Shown here piece by piece: positions 15,978-24,495 of a stretch of 64,000 nt of DNA. The translations under genes were made by a program, and so were the position numbers. The notes under the pieces are model-generated. The model did no database searches. It was not told the DNA's origin and saw nothing but the letters and a program-made list of their open reading frames with translations. The stretch covers positions 56,331-120,330 of the forward strand of contig NZ_FORC01000007.1 in NCBI RefSeq assembly GCF_900113905.1, given 5' to 3'. Each line of letters starts with the position of its first letter. Position 1 is the first letter of the stretch. The DNA comes from Phytopseudomonas argentinensis (GTDB lineage: Bacteria; Pseudomonadota; Gammaproteobacteria; Pseudomonadales; Pseudomonadaceae).

Positions 15978-16050
15978 TGTGGGAGCGGGCCTGGCCCGCG
16001 ATCGACTCGCGCCAAGGCTGCGCCCATCGAGGGCTCGGCCCGCTCCTACA
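15978..16050. repeat. REP-type inverted pair between dgcA and dgcB
   Basis: Two facing copies of the Pseudomonas REP core: GTGGGAGCGGGCCTGGCCCG on the left and CTCGGCCCGCTCCTAC on the right, about 30 bp apart. It fills most of the 113-bp gap between two genes of one operon. Likely effects are mRNA processing or stability rather than termination, since dgcB needs the same transcript. Confidence 0.75.
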
Positions 16051-16076
16051 AAACCTCGTCCGGTGAGGACAGATCG

Positions 16077-18050
16077 ATGCTGAACACCATTCTCCCCATC
16101 CTGCTGTTCGCCGCCCTGGCCCTCGCGGTGCTTGGCGCGGCCAGGCGCTTCTTCATGTGGCGTCGCGGCCGCCCGGCCCAGGTCGACTGGCTCGGCGGGC
16201 TGCTGAAGATGCCGCGCCGCTACCTGGTGGACCTGCACCATGTGGTCGAGCGCGACAAGTACATGTCCAGGACCCACGTGGCCACCGCCGGCGGCTTCGC
16301 GCTGGCGGCCGTGCTGGCCATCGTCGTGCATGGTTTCGGCCTGCACAACCGCATCCTCGGCTTCGCCCTGCTGGCTGCCACCCTGGTGATGTTCTGCGGT
16401 GCCCTGTTCGTCGCCAGGCGTCGCCTGAACCCGCCGGCGCGGCTGTCGAAAGGGCCTTGGATGCGCCTGCCGAAGAGCCTGCTGATGTTCGCCGCCAGCT
16501 TCTTTGTCGCCACCCTGCCGGTGGCCGGGGTTCTGCCCGCTGGCTTTTCATGGCAGAGCAGCGGCGGCTGGGTGCTGGCGGCGATCCTCGCCGTCGGCGT
16601 GGCCTGGGGCGTGTCCGAGCTGTTCTTCGGCATGACCTGGGGCGGGCCGATGAAGCACGCCTTCGCCGGCGCCCTGCACCTGGCCTGGCACCGCCGCCCC
16701 GAGCGCTTCGGCGGCGGTCGCTCCACCGGCCTGAAAGCACTGGATCTCGACAACCCGAAAGCCCCACTGGGCGTGGAAAAACCCACCGACTTCACCTGGA
16801 ACCAGCTGCTCGGTTTCGACGCCTGCGTGCAGTGCGGCAAATGCGAAGCCATGTGCCCGGCCTTTGCCGCCGGCCAGCCGCTGAACCCCAAGAAGCTGAT
16901 TCAGGACATGGTCATCGGCCTGGCCGGTGGCAACGACGCCAAGTTCGCCGGCTCGCCCTACCCCGGTAAGCCACTCGGCGAACACGGCGGCGGCCCGCAC
17001 CAGCCGATCGTCTCGCTGCAGGGCAAGGCGCTGGTGGATGCCGACACCCTGTGGTCGTGCACCACCTGCCGCGCCTGCGTCGAGGAGTGCCCGATGATGA
17101 TCGAGCACGTCGATGCCATCGTCGACATGCGCCGTCATCTGACCCTGGAAAAGGGCTCGACCCCGAACAAGGGCGCCGAGGTGCTGGAAAACCTCATCGC
17201 CACCGACAACCCGGGCGGCTTCGCACCCGGCGGCCGGCTGAACTGGGCGGCCGACCTGAACCTGCCGCTGATGGCCGACAAGGGCAGCGCCGAGGTGCTG
17301 TTCTGGGTCGGTGACGGTGCCTTCGACATGCGCAACCAGCGCACTCTGCGCGCCTTCGTGAAGATCCTCAAGGCCTCCGGTGTGGACTTCGCCGTGCTCG
17401 GCCTGGAAGAGCGCGACAGCGGTGACGTGGCCCGTCGTCTCGGTGACGAAGCGACCTTCCAGCAACTGGCCAAACGCAATATCGCCACCCTGAACCAGTA
17501 CCAGTTCAAGACCATCGTGTCCTGCGACCCGCACAGCTTCCACGTGTTGAAGAACGAGTACGGCGCCCTCGGTGGCCACTACCAGGTCTTGCACCACAGC
17601 ACCTTCATCGAAACCCTGATGCAGCGCGGCGCGCTGAACCTCGGGCAGCACAAGGGCGGCTCCGTCACCTATCACGACCCGTGCTACCTGGGCCGTTACA
17701 ACGGCGAGTACCAAGCGCCCCGCGCGGTGCTCAAGGCCATCGGCATCGAGGTCAAGGAGATGGCCCGCTCCGGGTTCCGCTCACGCTGCTGCGGCGGTGG
17801 TGGCGGCGCGCCGATCACCGACATCCCCGGCAAGCAGCGGATTCCCGACATGCGCATGGAAGACATCAAGGAGACTGGCGCCGAACTGGTCGCCGTCGGC
17901 TGCCCACAGTGCACCGTGATGCTCGAAGGCGTGGTCGAACCGCGCCCGCAGATCAAGGACATCGCCGAGCTGGTCGCCGAGGTATTGATCGAAGCCGAAG
18001 CACCACAGAAGAAACTCGTCACGCAACCCACTGCAGTGGAGGTCGCATGA
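16077..18050 (+). CDS. dgcB: Dimethylglycine demethylase iron-sulfur subunit DgcB
   Basis: A 657-aa membrane-linked Fe-S protein. The N-terminal 200 residues include several transmembrane helices. Two ferredoxin-type 4Fe-4S motifs follow, CVQCGKCEAMCP near 250 and CTTCRACVEECP near 330. The C-terminal CCG-type domain contains HDPCYLGRYNG and CCGGGGGAP, as in heterodisulfide-reductase/GlpC-like proteins. It should pass electrons from dimethylglycine oxidation to the quinone pool. GGTGAGGA precedes the ATG. The stop overlaps a small ATG stub (18047) that leads into a REP palindrome before the etf genes. Confidence 0.92.
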   Translation: MLNTILPILLFAALALAVLGAARRFFMWRRGRPAQVDWLGGLLKMPRRYLVDLHHVVERDKYMSRTHVATAGGFALAAVLAIVVHGFGLHNRILGFALLAATLVMFCGALFVARRRLNPPARLSKGPWMRLPKSLLMFAASFFVATLPVAGVLPAGFSWQSSGGWVLAAILAVGVAWGVSELFFGMTWGGPMKHAFAGALHLAWHRRPERFGGGRSTGLKALDLDNPKAPLGVEKPTDFTWNQLLGFDACVQCGKCEAMCPAFAAGQPLNPKKLIQDMVIGLAGGNDAKFAGSPYPGKPLGEHGGGPHQPIVSLQGKALVDADTLWSCTTCRACVEECPMMIEHVDAIVDMRRHLTLEKGSTPNKGAEVLENLIATDNPGGFAPGGRLNWAADLNLPLMADKGSAEVLFWVGDGAFDMRNQRTLRAFVKILKASGVDFAVLGLEERDSGDVARRLGDEATFQQLAKRNIATLNQYQFKTIVSCDPHSFHVLKNEYGALGGHYQVLHHSTFIETLMQRGALNLGQHKGGSVTYHDPCYLGRYNGEYQAPRAVLKAIGIEVKEMARSGFRSRCCGGGGGAPITDIPGKQRIPDMRMEDIKETGAELVAVGCPQCTVMLEGVVEPRPQIKDIAELVAEVLIEAEAPQKKLVTQPTAVEVA

Positions 18051-18082
18051 ATATCGACGTGCGTGACAACCTGGTGATGGTC

Positions 18083-18139
18083 GATGGGTTATCACCCATC
18101 CTACAAAGCGCGACCCGTAGGATGGGTGCCAACCCATCA
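18083..18139. repeat. Inverted repeat between dgcB and etfA-like gene
   Basis: GATGGGTTATCACCCATCCT and its inverted partner GTAGGATGGGTGCCAACCCA face each other across about 12 bp. Each half is itself a hairpin (GATGGGT/ACCCATC). It sits in the 117-bp operon gap. This is a common dispersed Pseudomonas palindrome, different from the GGGAGCGGG REP type. Confidence 0.75.
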
Positions 18140-18167
18140 GAACCGAGCCGCCCGACGGGAGCCCGCC

Positions 18168-19397
18168 ATGAGTGACATCATCCGCCGCGATCCGCGTGCC
18201 GAGTGGATCGCCCGTAACCGCCTGCACCCGCTGCATGCGGCCCTGCAGACCCAACAGACGCAGTGGATGGGCCCCAACGGCATCATCCGCAAGAATCCCC
18301 ATGCGGCAGCGGCCGGTTTCATCGGCCCTGCCGGCATCAAGCGCATCGACCGCAGCGGCGCCCAGCAGGGCGGCAGCGGCAAACGCCAGAGCAGCAACGT
18401 GGCGGTGCAACTGCCACTGCACGTCGTCGAACAGCCGGCGCTCATCATCGCCGTGGTACCGGACATGGTTGGCGGCCGCCTGAGCAGCCACGACAAGGAT
18501 CTGCTGGGCCTCGCCCATCAGCTGGCCGGCAAGGACGGCGCGGTGCTGGCCGTGGTATTCGGGGAACACAAGGAGTCGGCCTTCGACAGCGCCGGAGTGG
18601 ATCGCCTGCTTCAGCTGGAAGGCGACGAATACGATGGCTACTCGCCCGAGCAACGGGTGCTGGCCCTGCGCGCCGTCGAGAACCAGTTCAATCCGCGCCA
18701 CTGGCTGCTCCCGGACAGCCGCACCGGCGGTGGCGAGCTGGGCCGCCGGTTGGCCTCCAGCCTGGGCGAACGCCCGGCCACCCGTGTCTGGCAGGTCAAG
18801 GACGGGCAGAGCACCGGCCGCGCCGGTGCCGGTCGTGAGGATATCGCGCAACCGGCGCCACGCCTGATCCTCGCCGCCGCCGAGTGCGCCGAGCCGGTCA
18901 GCGAAACCCGCCACGAGGCGCGCGTGCTGACGTTGAGCGCGCAGGTGGCACGCAACCTGCCACGTATCGAGGATCTGGGCTCGGTCGCCGTCGACCCGGC
19001 ACAGATCCCCATGGCCGAGTCCGAATTCATCCTTTCCGGCGGCAATGGCGTGAAGGACTGGGACCTGTTCCACCGCGCAGCCACTACCCTGGGCGCCACC
19101 GAAGGCGCCTCGCGGGTGGCCGTGGACGACGGGCATATGCCACGGGCCCGGCAGGTCGGCGCCACCGGTACCTGGGTGACCGCGCGGGTTTACGTGGCGG
19201 TGGGCATTTCCGGGGCCATCCAGCACCTGCAGGGTATCGGTGCCTGCGACAAGGTGGTGGCCATCAACCAGGACCCCGGTTGCGACATGATCAAGCGGGC
19301 CGACCTGGCGGTGGTCGGTGACGCCGCAGCCATCCTCCAGGCACTGATCGAGCGCGTGGAAGCTCATCGTCAGGGAGCCAAACGTGATGCGGCCTGA
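18168..19397 (+). CDS. Electron-transfer flavoprotein alpha subunit of the dgc system
   Basis: A 409-aa ETF alpha-family protein, longer than housekeeping EtfA (about 310 aa) because of an N-terminal extension of about 80 residues (MSDIIRRDPRAEWIARNRLH). The C-terminal FAD-binding part is clear: GASRVAVDDGHMPRARQVGA, then YVAVGISGAIQHLQGI and AINQDPGCDMIKRADLAVVG. It pairs with the ETF beta gene downstream, equivalent to PA5400/PA5401, as the dedicated electron acceptor of DgcAB or sarcosine-pathway dehydrogenases. The start at 18168 has GGGAG upstream and follows the palindrome. Confidence 0.9.
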   Translation: MSDIIRRDPRAEWIARNRLHPLHAALQTQQTQWMGPNGIIRKNPHAAAAGFIGPAGIKRIDRSGAQQGGSGKRQSSNVAVQLPLHVVEQPALIIAVVPDMVGGRLSSHDKDLLGLAHQLAGKDGAVLAVVFGEHKESAFDSAGVDRLLQLEGDEYDGYSPEQRVLALRAVENQFNPRHWLLPDSRTGGGELGRRLASSLGERPATRVWQVKDGQSTGRAGAGREDIAQPAPRLILAAAECAEPVSETRHEARVLTLSAQVARNLPRIEDLGSVAVDPAQIPMAESEFILSGGNGVKDWDLFHRAATTLGATEGASRVAVDDGHMPRARQVGATGTWVTARVYVAVGISGAIQHLQGIGACDKVVAINQDPGCDMIKRADLAVVGDAAAILQALIERVEAHRQGAKRDAA

Positions 19398-19405
19398 AGT
19401 CCTTG

Positions 19406-19464
19406 TCGCGGGCATGGCCCGCTCCCACACCCGCGAACTCGTGGGAGCGGGCCATGCCCGCGAA
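19406..19464. repeat. REP-type inverted pair between ETF genes
   Basis: CGCGGGCATGGCCCGCTCCC and GGGAGCGGGCCATGCCCGCG are near-perfect inverted copies of the REP core separated by about 18 bp. It occupies the 90-bp gap between the two ETF subunit genes of one operon. Confidence 0.85.
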
Positions 19465-19487
19465 AAAACAATACAGGGGGTCGCAAC

Positions 19488-20261
19488 ATGGCTGATCTGA
19501 ACGTCGTCACGCTGATTTCCATCGGCTCGCACCCCGCCTCGGGAAGGCCGCGGCGCGCCGAACAGGATGCACGCGCCGTCGAGTTGGGCCTCCAGCTTGC
19601 CGGTGAACAGCTCAACGTGCTGCATGCCGGCGATCCCCAGGAAGAGACCCTGCGCGCCTATCTGGGCATGGGCCTGCCTGGCTTGACCGTGCTCGAACAG
19701 CCCCGCGAGGCCGATGCGCTGCCGGTTCTCACCGAGCACCTGCAACTGGTCAAGGCGCAGCTGGTACTGACCGGCACCCAGGCGGAAACCGGCGAAGGTT
19801 CGGGCATGCTGCCCTACCTGCTGGCCGAACGCCTGGGCTGGCCGCTGATCGTCGGCCTGGCAGAGGTGGAAAGCGTCGAAGGTGGCAGCGCTCAGGTGCT
19901 GCAGGCCCTGCCCCGCGGCCAGCGGCGACGGCTCAAGGTCCGCTTGCCGTTCGTCGCCAGCGTCGACAGCGCCGCACCGGCCGCCCGCCAGAGCGCCTTT
20001 GGCCCGGCCAGGCGTGGCGCCCTGGAGCGTGAAGCGGTGGAGCTGATCGACGACCCGCTCTACGCCGACGCCCAGTGGCAGCCGGCCCGCCCGCGCCCCA
20101 AGCGCCTGAAGGTGATCAAGGCCAAGACCGGCGCCGAGCGCATGAAGGCAGCGACCGCGAAAGCAGCCGGTGGCGGCGGCCAGGTACTCAATGGTGTCTC
20201 GCCACAGGAAGGCGCAGAAGCTATCTTCAAGCTACTGCTGGATGAGGGCGTGCTGCGCTGA
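19488..20261 (+). CDS. Electron-transfer flavoprotein beta subunit of the dgc system
   Basis: A 257-aa ETF beta-family protein with an AGGGGG ribosome-binding site. The N-terminus (MADLNVVTLISIGSHPASGR) and the block VLTGTQAETGEGSGMLPYLL, close to the AMP/FAD-binding QxxDxxxxQxxxxLA region of EtfB, support the family. The C-terminal 50 residues are Lys/Ala-rich (KTGAERMKAATAKAAGGGGQ), as in specialised betaine-locus ETFs. It works as a heterodimer with the alpha subunit upstream. Confidence 0.88.
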   Translation: MADLNVVTLISIGSHPASGRPRRAEQDARAVELGLQLAGEQLNVLHAGDPQEETLRAYLGMGLPGLTVLEQPREADALPVLTEHLQLVKAQLVLTGTQAETGEGSGMLPYLLAERLGWPLIVGLAEVESVEGGSAQVLQALPRGQRRRLKVRLPFVASVDSAAPAARQSAFGPARRGALEREAVELIDDPLYADAQWQPARPRPKRLKVIKAKTGAERMKAATAKAAGGGGQVLNGVSPQEGAEAIFKLLLDEGVLR

Positions 20262-20300
20262 CGGTACGCCGAATTCGAACTTGCCACGAGGACAGCCACG

Positions 20301-20549
20301 ATGATGCATACCGAACTGATCGACCAGGAAGACCTGCGCGAACGCCTGGTTGCCCTCGGCTTCAGCGTTCCCAGCGGCGCCACTGCCGAGCAGGCCTGCG
20401 AATACGCGGTTACCGGCCTGTGCCCGGAACGTGCACTGGCCTTGCGGCGCATGGTCGAAGACATCCTCGCCGGCAGCGCCACCGTGCTGCCAGCCGTGCG
20501 CGAAGCCATCTCCCGCACCTTGCTTCCTGCCCTCGTGCCACGTCCATGA
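20301..20549 (+). CDS. Conserved small protein of the betaine locus, unknown function
   Basis: An 82-aa helical soluble protein (RERLVALGFSVPSGATAEQA, then PERALALRRMVEDIL). It lies 39 bp after the ETF beta gene on the same strand with a modest ribosome-binding site (ACGAGG), so it is probably the last gene of the dgc operon. No signal peptide, Cys-metal motif or known domain is visible. Confidence 0.65.
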   Translation: MMHTELIDQEDLRERLVALGFSVPSGATAEQACEYAVTGLCPERALALRRMVEDILAGSATVLPAVREAISRTLLPALVPRP

Positions 20550-20919
20550 GCACGCGCCACGCGAGTCATGGGACCCGCGTGGCGCATCGCTCACCAATAC
20601 TGTGGGCAAGCCTGTGGATAAACTACTGGATAACCTCGTCACCCCGCCGCTCCCGGGCGACCTGCCAGGTTGAGCTGGTTTTGCCCAGGGCCTGATCGGC
20701 ACCGCTGCCACAGACCACGGCTCGCGGCGTTCTCAGTACACCTCGACAGTTAGCCCTTGAGCATTCTGCTCGCTGTTATTTTGCGCACAAATACTCTGTG
20801 CATAACTGTGGATAATCTGTGCAAGCCTGCCCGGACACCGCGGTTTCCGGCAGTTTCGGCCGACTGGTTGTTTTTTGTGCAATGAGCGCCGAGGCTTCTC
20901 CCAGCGCCCATCGCTAGGC
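20550..20919. other. Convergent gap with a small DnaA-box cluster
   Basis: No gene in this 370-bp gap between the end of the dgc operon and the end of gbdR. It contains two exact DnaA boxes TGTGGATAA (20613-20621 and 20807-20815) and a TGTGCATAA box (20797-20805) only one base from the second. Half-matching sequences such as TTGCGCACA lie just upstream of the pair. It might titrate DnaA or be a remnant; nothing else marks an origin here. Confidence 0.5.
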
Positions 20920-22023
20920 TCAGATGACCCGGACGCTGGCGAAGGTCGATTCGCCCTGGGCGCGGCTCAATGCCGCCATGGCGGAAGATGATTCGTGGAG
21001 CATCTGCTCGTGCACGGGAACCAGTGCCACCACGTTGGAACTGCTGCCGGCGCGCTCGTCGCGCGGTGGAATGCCGAAGTACTCGCGGTAGCACTTGGAA
21101 AAATGCGGTGTGGATACGAAGCCGCAGACCGAGGCCACTTCGATGATCGACATCGACGTCTGCTTGAGCAACTGGCGCGCGCGAATCAGCCGCAGCTTCA
21201 GGTAGTAGCGCGAAGGCGAGCAGTGCAGATATTTCTGGAACAGCCGTTCCAGCTGCCGGCGTGACACATCCACATAGAGCGCCAGTTGGTCGAGGTCGAT
21301 CGGCTCTTCCAGGTTCGCTTCCATGAGCGCGACGATTTCCTGCAGCTTCGGCTGGTTGGTGCCGAGCATGTGCTTGAGCGGCACGCGCTGGTGATCCTGC
21401 TCGTTGCGAATACGCTCGTAGATGAACATCTCGGAGATCGCCGCCGCCAGTTCGCGGCCGTGTTCGCGACCAATCAGGTGCAGCATCATGTCCATGGGCG
21501 CGGTGCCGCCGGACGAGGTATTGCGGTTGCGGTCGATGGAGAACAGCCGTGTGGTGATGGCCGCACGGGGGAAAGCCTCCTGCATGGCGGCGAGAAATTC
21601 CCAGTGCACGCTGCAATCGTAACCGTCGAGCAGCCCGGCCTTGGCCAGCGCCCAACTGCCGGTACACACGGCGCCCATTTGCCGGCCCTGGCGCGCCTGG
21701 GCCTGCAACCACTGCACGTGGTCGCGGGTGACGCTGCGCTGGATATCCACACCGCCACAGACGATCACCGCACTGAGCGCCGGTGCAGTGGCCGTGCTGG
21801 CATCCGGGGTGATCTTCAAGCCGTCGCTGGCGCACACCGGCTGGCCGTCGAGGGTCAGGGTGTGCCAGCGGTACAGCTCCTTGCCGGAGAGCTGGTTGGC
21901 CATGCGCAGGGGTTCCACCGCCGAGGCCAGGGAGATCAGGGTGAAGTTGTCCAGCAGGAGAAAACCGATGGACTGGGGAACGCGACTCTGGAGCGGCGCT
22001 CCCTGATTGAACTGGGACATCAA
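20920..22023 (-). CDS. gbdR: GbdR, AraC-family activator of glycine betaine/dimethylglycine catabolism
   Basis: A 367-aa regulator. The N-terminal DJ-1/PfpI-type ligand domain includes FLLLDNFTLISLASAVEPLR, VCGGVDIQRS and AVCTGSWALAKAGLLDG. The C-terminal AraC double HTH holds LALYVDVSRRQLERLFQKYL and IIEVASVCGFVSTPHFSKCY. GbdR in P. aeruginosa senses glycine betaine and dimethylglycine and activates gbc, dgc and cbc genes. Placement between the dgc operon and cbcVWX fits that role well. Two in-frame ATGs begin the gene (22023, 22020). Other GATase-AraC regulators such as CdhR or ArgR are alternatives, but context favours GbdR. Confidence 0.88.
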   Translation of the reverse strand: MMSQFNQGAPLQSRVPQSIGFLLLDNFTLISLASAVEPLRMANQLSGKELYRWHTLTLDGQPVCASDGLKITPDASTATAPALSAVIVCGGVDIQRSVTRDHVQWLQAQARQGRQMGAVCTGSWALAKAGLLDGYDCSVHWEFLAAMQEAFPRAAITTRLFSIDRNRNTSSGGTAPMDMMLHLIGREHGRELAAAISEMFIYERIRNEQDHQRVPLKHMLGTNQPKLQEIVALMEANLEEPIDLDQLALYVDVSRRQLERLFQKYLHCSPSRYYLKLRLIRARQLLKQTSMSIIEVASVCGFVSTPHFSKCYREYFGIPPRDERAGSSSNVVALVPVHEQMLHESSSAMAALSRAQGESTFASVRVI

Positions 22024-23297
22024 TGAACCCTCACGCTAACCGGTTGTGAGCCTTCATCACGAGGCTCTGTTTTCTTGTATTTACGGCTCAAGGCCAGTGA
22101 AGCAGATGTCCTACATAACGCAAAGGCCATGCCGACCTTGAACGGGCGTTCAATAAACCCACCAGGGCGTCTGAAAGAGCCTGTTGGCGGGGGACTCGCT
22201 GACCCTTATCGGCGAACCTGAAGCTGGCGCAATGTGCCATGCCCCAAGGGCTTGAGCATTTTGGTAGCAATCTTGGCGGTAACCTTGTTTCCGCAATTTG
22301 CCAATCGGTAACCCAGGGTGGCGTATCGCGAGTGACTGAGCGGTCACGAAGGCGACGATTCGGCCATTGCCCGGTGCACCAAAAGCTGGCGAAGGCATTC
22401 CGGGCTGGGCAAAAAACGTTCACTTTCATCGCCTGCCCAGTCGTTACCGGCTGATACGAAACTACCGGGATGGCACGGCCGCACAGTTATGCACAAAGGT
22501 TCCCGCGGAGCCTGGCGAAAAGCGCGCGGCTAACGGAGAATTGGCCCCCGCGTCGCGCCGGGGCGTCAGGTCGCAAGCTGTACAAAAGCCTCGAAAATCA
22601 ATCAATGGGACTTTTTTGCACCCTGACCAACAGCTTTACATACGGTTTTCTGAAATATGCTGTAGCCCCCATGGAACCTAGGCTGCGCCCTATCTCACGG
22701 CTGAGAACCGCGCCATACGCGGCCTCCAGCCTTGGCCAAGGGTGGAAGGAATCTGTTATGGTTTTTTTAGGCAGCGGCTTCGTGTCGTCGCCCAACACGT
22801 CAGGGTCGCAATTCGATAATTGCCGCGACCGCAAGACTATATCGTTGAGTCAGCCGATTTCGTCGCTGCCGCTCTTGACCAGAGCAGCAGACTGGAGCCC
22901 TCCGCTCCAGACCGAAGAACAGATAAGTGCTGGCTACCGCAACAGGGCGCCAGCCCAACAAGAAATTTCGGATGTACGCGCATCTTGGATGAGATGTGAA
23001 AACCCAAAGGATTGGGCTTCGTAACACTGCCAGAGGGTTTGGAAAGCAGTTTGCAGCACGGCAATGCACCACTTCATTCGACAGGTTCACCAGCGATGCC
23101 TGGGCAATGCGCCCTCGCAGCGGCTGTGGAGCGCGTCCGGGTGCCTGCAGAACGCCATGAGACAGAACGCTGTCCAAACCCAGGAACCGTGTATATACCC
23201 ACAAGCAAGAACTGTCTGCATCGCATGACGGGCGCCCGGTGGGCGCACGGCAAGTTGCGTGTGGCTGTTCTGATGTCTACTGAAGGGGAACCATCCC
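22024..23297. other. 1.27-kb gap upstream of cbcV, no convincing gene
   Basis: I see no credible coding region on either strand. The open frames here are short, lack ribosome-binding sites and have composition unlike their neighbours. Composition is less GC-rich than around it. Visible items are an inverted repeat GAGCC/GGCTC in the gbdR leader, one TTATGCACA DnaA-type box (22487-22495), and a small hairpin AACCCAA/TTGGGCTT near 23003-23021. It presumably holds the gbdR and cbc promoters with GbdR operators. A small RNA cannot be excluded. Confidence 0.45.
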
Positions 23298-24494
23298 ATG
23301 CAGTCTGGAAAAATCGTCGTCGAAAACCTCTACAAGGTATTCGGCGACAAGCCGCAAGAAGCCATCGACCTGCTCAAGCAGGGCTGGAGCAAGGACAGAA
23401 TTCTCGCTGAGAAAGGTGCCGTAATCGGCGTAAGCGATGTGTCATTCAGCGTCGAAGAAGGTGAAATCTTCGTCTTGATGGGCCTCTCCGGCTCGGGTAA
23501 ATCCACCCTGATCCGCCTTATCAACCGGCTGGTCGAACCCACCGCCGGCAATGTCTATATCGACGGCCAGAACGTCGCCAAGCTACCCAAGGATCAACTC
23601 ATCGATCTGCGCCGGCGCGACATGAGCATGGTCTTCCAGTCCTTCGCCCTGATGCCCTCACGCACCGTTCTGGATAACGCCGCCTTCGGCCTGGAAGTCG
23701 CCGGCAAGGGCCGCAAGGAGCGCGAAGAGCGCGCCATGCAGGTACTCAAGCAGGTTGGCCTGGACACCTTCGCCAGCAAATTCCCCCACGAGCTTTCCGG
23801 CGGTATGCAGCAACGGGTCGGCCTGGCCCGCGCCCTCGCCGTTGACCCCTCGATGATCATCATGGACGAGGCGTTTTCGGCCCTCGACCCGCTCAAGCGC
23901 CGTGAGATGCAGGACGTGCTGCTGGAGCTGCAAAAGACCCATCGCCGCACCATCATCTTCGTGTCCCACGATATCGAGGAAGCCATGCGCATCGGCAACC
24001 GTATCGGCATCATGGAAGGCGGCAAGCTGATTCAGGTCGGCACCCCGCAGGAGCTGATCGACAACCCTGCCAATGAATATGTGCGCAACTTCTTCGATAC
24101 CGTCGATACCAGCCGCTATCTGACCGCGGGCCAACTCAAGTCCAACAGCGTGCCGATCTACGTGCACAACGGCAAGGCGCCGGATGCCCAAACCGTATGC
24201 CGTGAACTGCAGGCACAGGACAAGCACTACGCCTTCGTGGTCGACGAACAGAACAATTTCTGCGGCTCCATCAGCCTGGAGAAGATCGCCCTGCTGGTCG
24301 AGGGCGGCGGCTCCCCCGCACTGGATGCTGACGTGCTCAAGGCCATCAGCCCGGTGCCCGAAGACCTGCCGCTGGATCAGGTGATCAACCGCCTGGTGGA
24401 TAACGAGGGTCCGATTCCGGTGGTCGACCAGCATGGCCATTACAGCGGCGCCATCAGCAAGGGCCGCCTCCTGACCCGACTGCAGGGAGAATGA
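23298..24494 (+). CDS. cbcV: Choline/betaine/carnitine ABC transporter ATPase CbcV
   Basis: A 398-aa ProV/OpuAA-type ATPase. Walker A is GLSGSGKSTLIRLINRLVEP near residue 63, the ABC signature LSGGMQQRVGLARALAVDP near 167, and Walker B MIIMDEAFSALDP. Tandem CBS-like domains occupy the C-terminal 120 residues (for example FVVDEQNNFCGSISLEKIAL), as in osmolyte importers. It is coupled to cbcW (one base gap). The order cbcV-cbcW-cbcX near gbdR matches PA5376-PA5378, the import core shared by several binding proteins. Confidence 0.93.
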   Translation: MQSGKIVVENLYKVFGDKPQEAIDLLKQGWSKDRILAEKGAVIGVSDVSFSVEEGEIFVLMGLSGSGKSTLIRLINRLVEPTAGNVYIDGQNVAKLPKDQLIDLRRRDMSMVFQSFALMPSRTVLDNAAFGLEVAGKGRKEREERAMQVLKQVGLDTFASKFPHELSGGMQQRVGLARALAVDPSMIIMDEAFSALDPLKRREMQDVLLELQKTHRRTIIFVSHDIEEAMRIGNRIGIMEGGKLIQVGTPQELIDNPANEYVRNFFDTVDTSRYLTAGQLKSNSVPIYVHNGKAPDAQTVCRELQAQDKHYAFVVDEQNNFCGSISLEKIALLVEGGGSPALDADVLKAISPVPEDLPLDQVINRLVDNEGPIPVVDQHGHYSGAISKGRLLTRLQGE

Positions 24495-24495
24495 C

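Noticed and set aside
20550..20919. Replication origin
   Set aside because: Although DnaA boxes occur, there is no AT-rich unwinding element and no dnaA, dnaN, gidA or parAB gene nearby.
22800..23204. A 134-codon minus-strand frame in the gap before cbcV
   Set aside because: No ribosome-binding site, atypical codon use, no recognisable domain; treated as chance.
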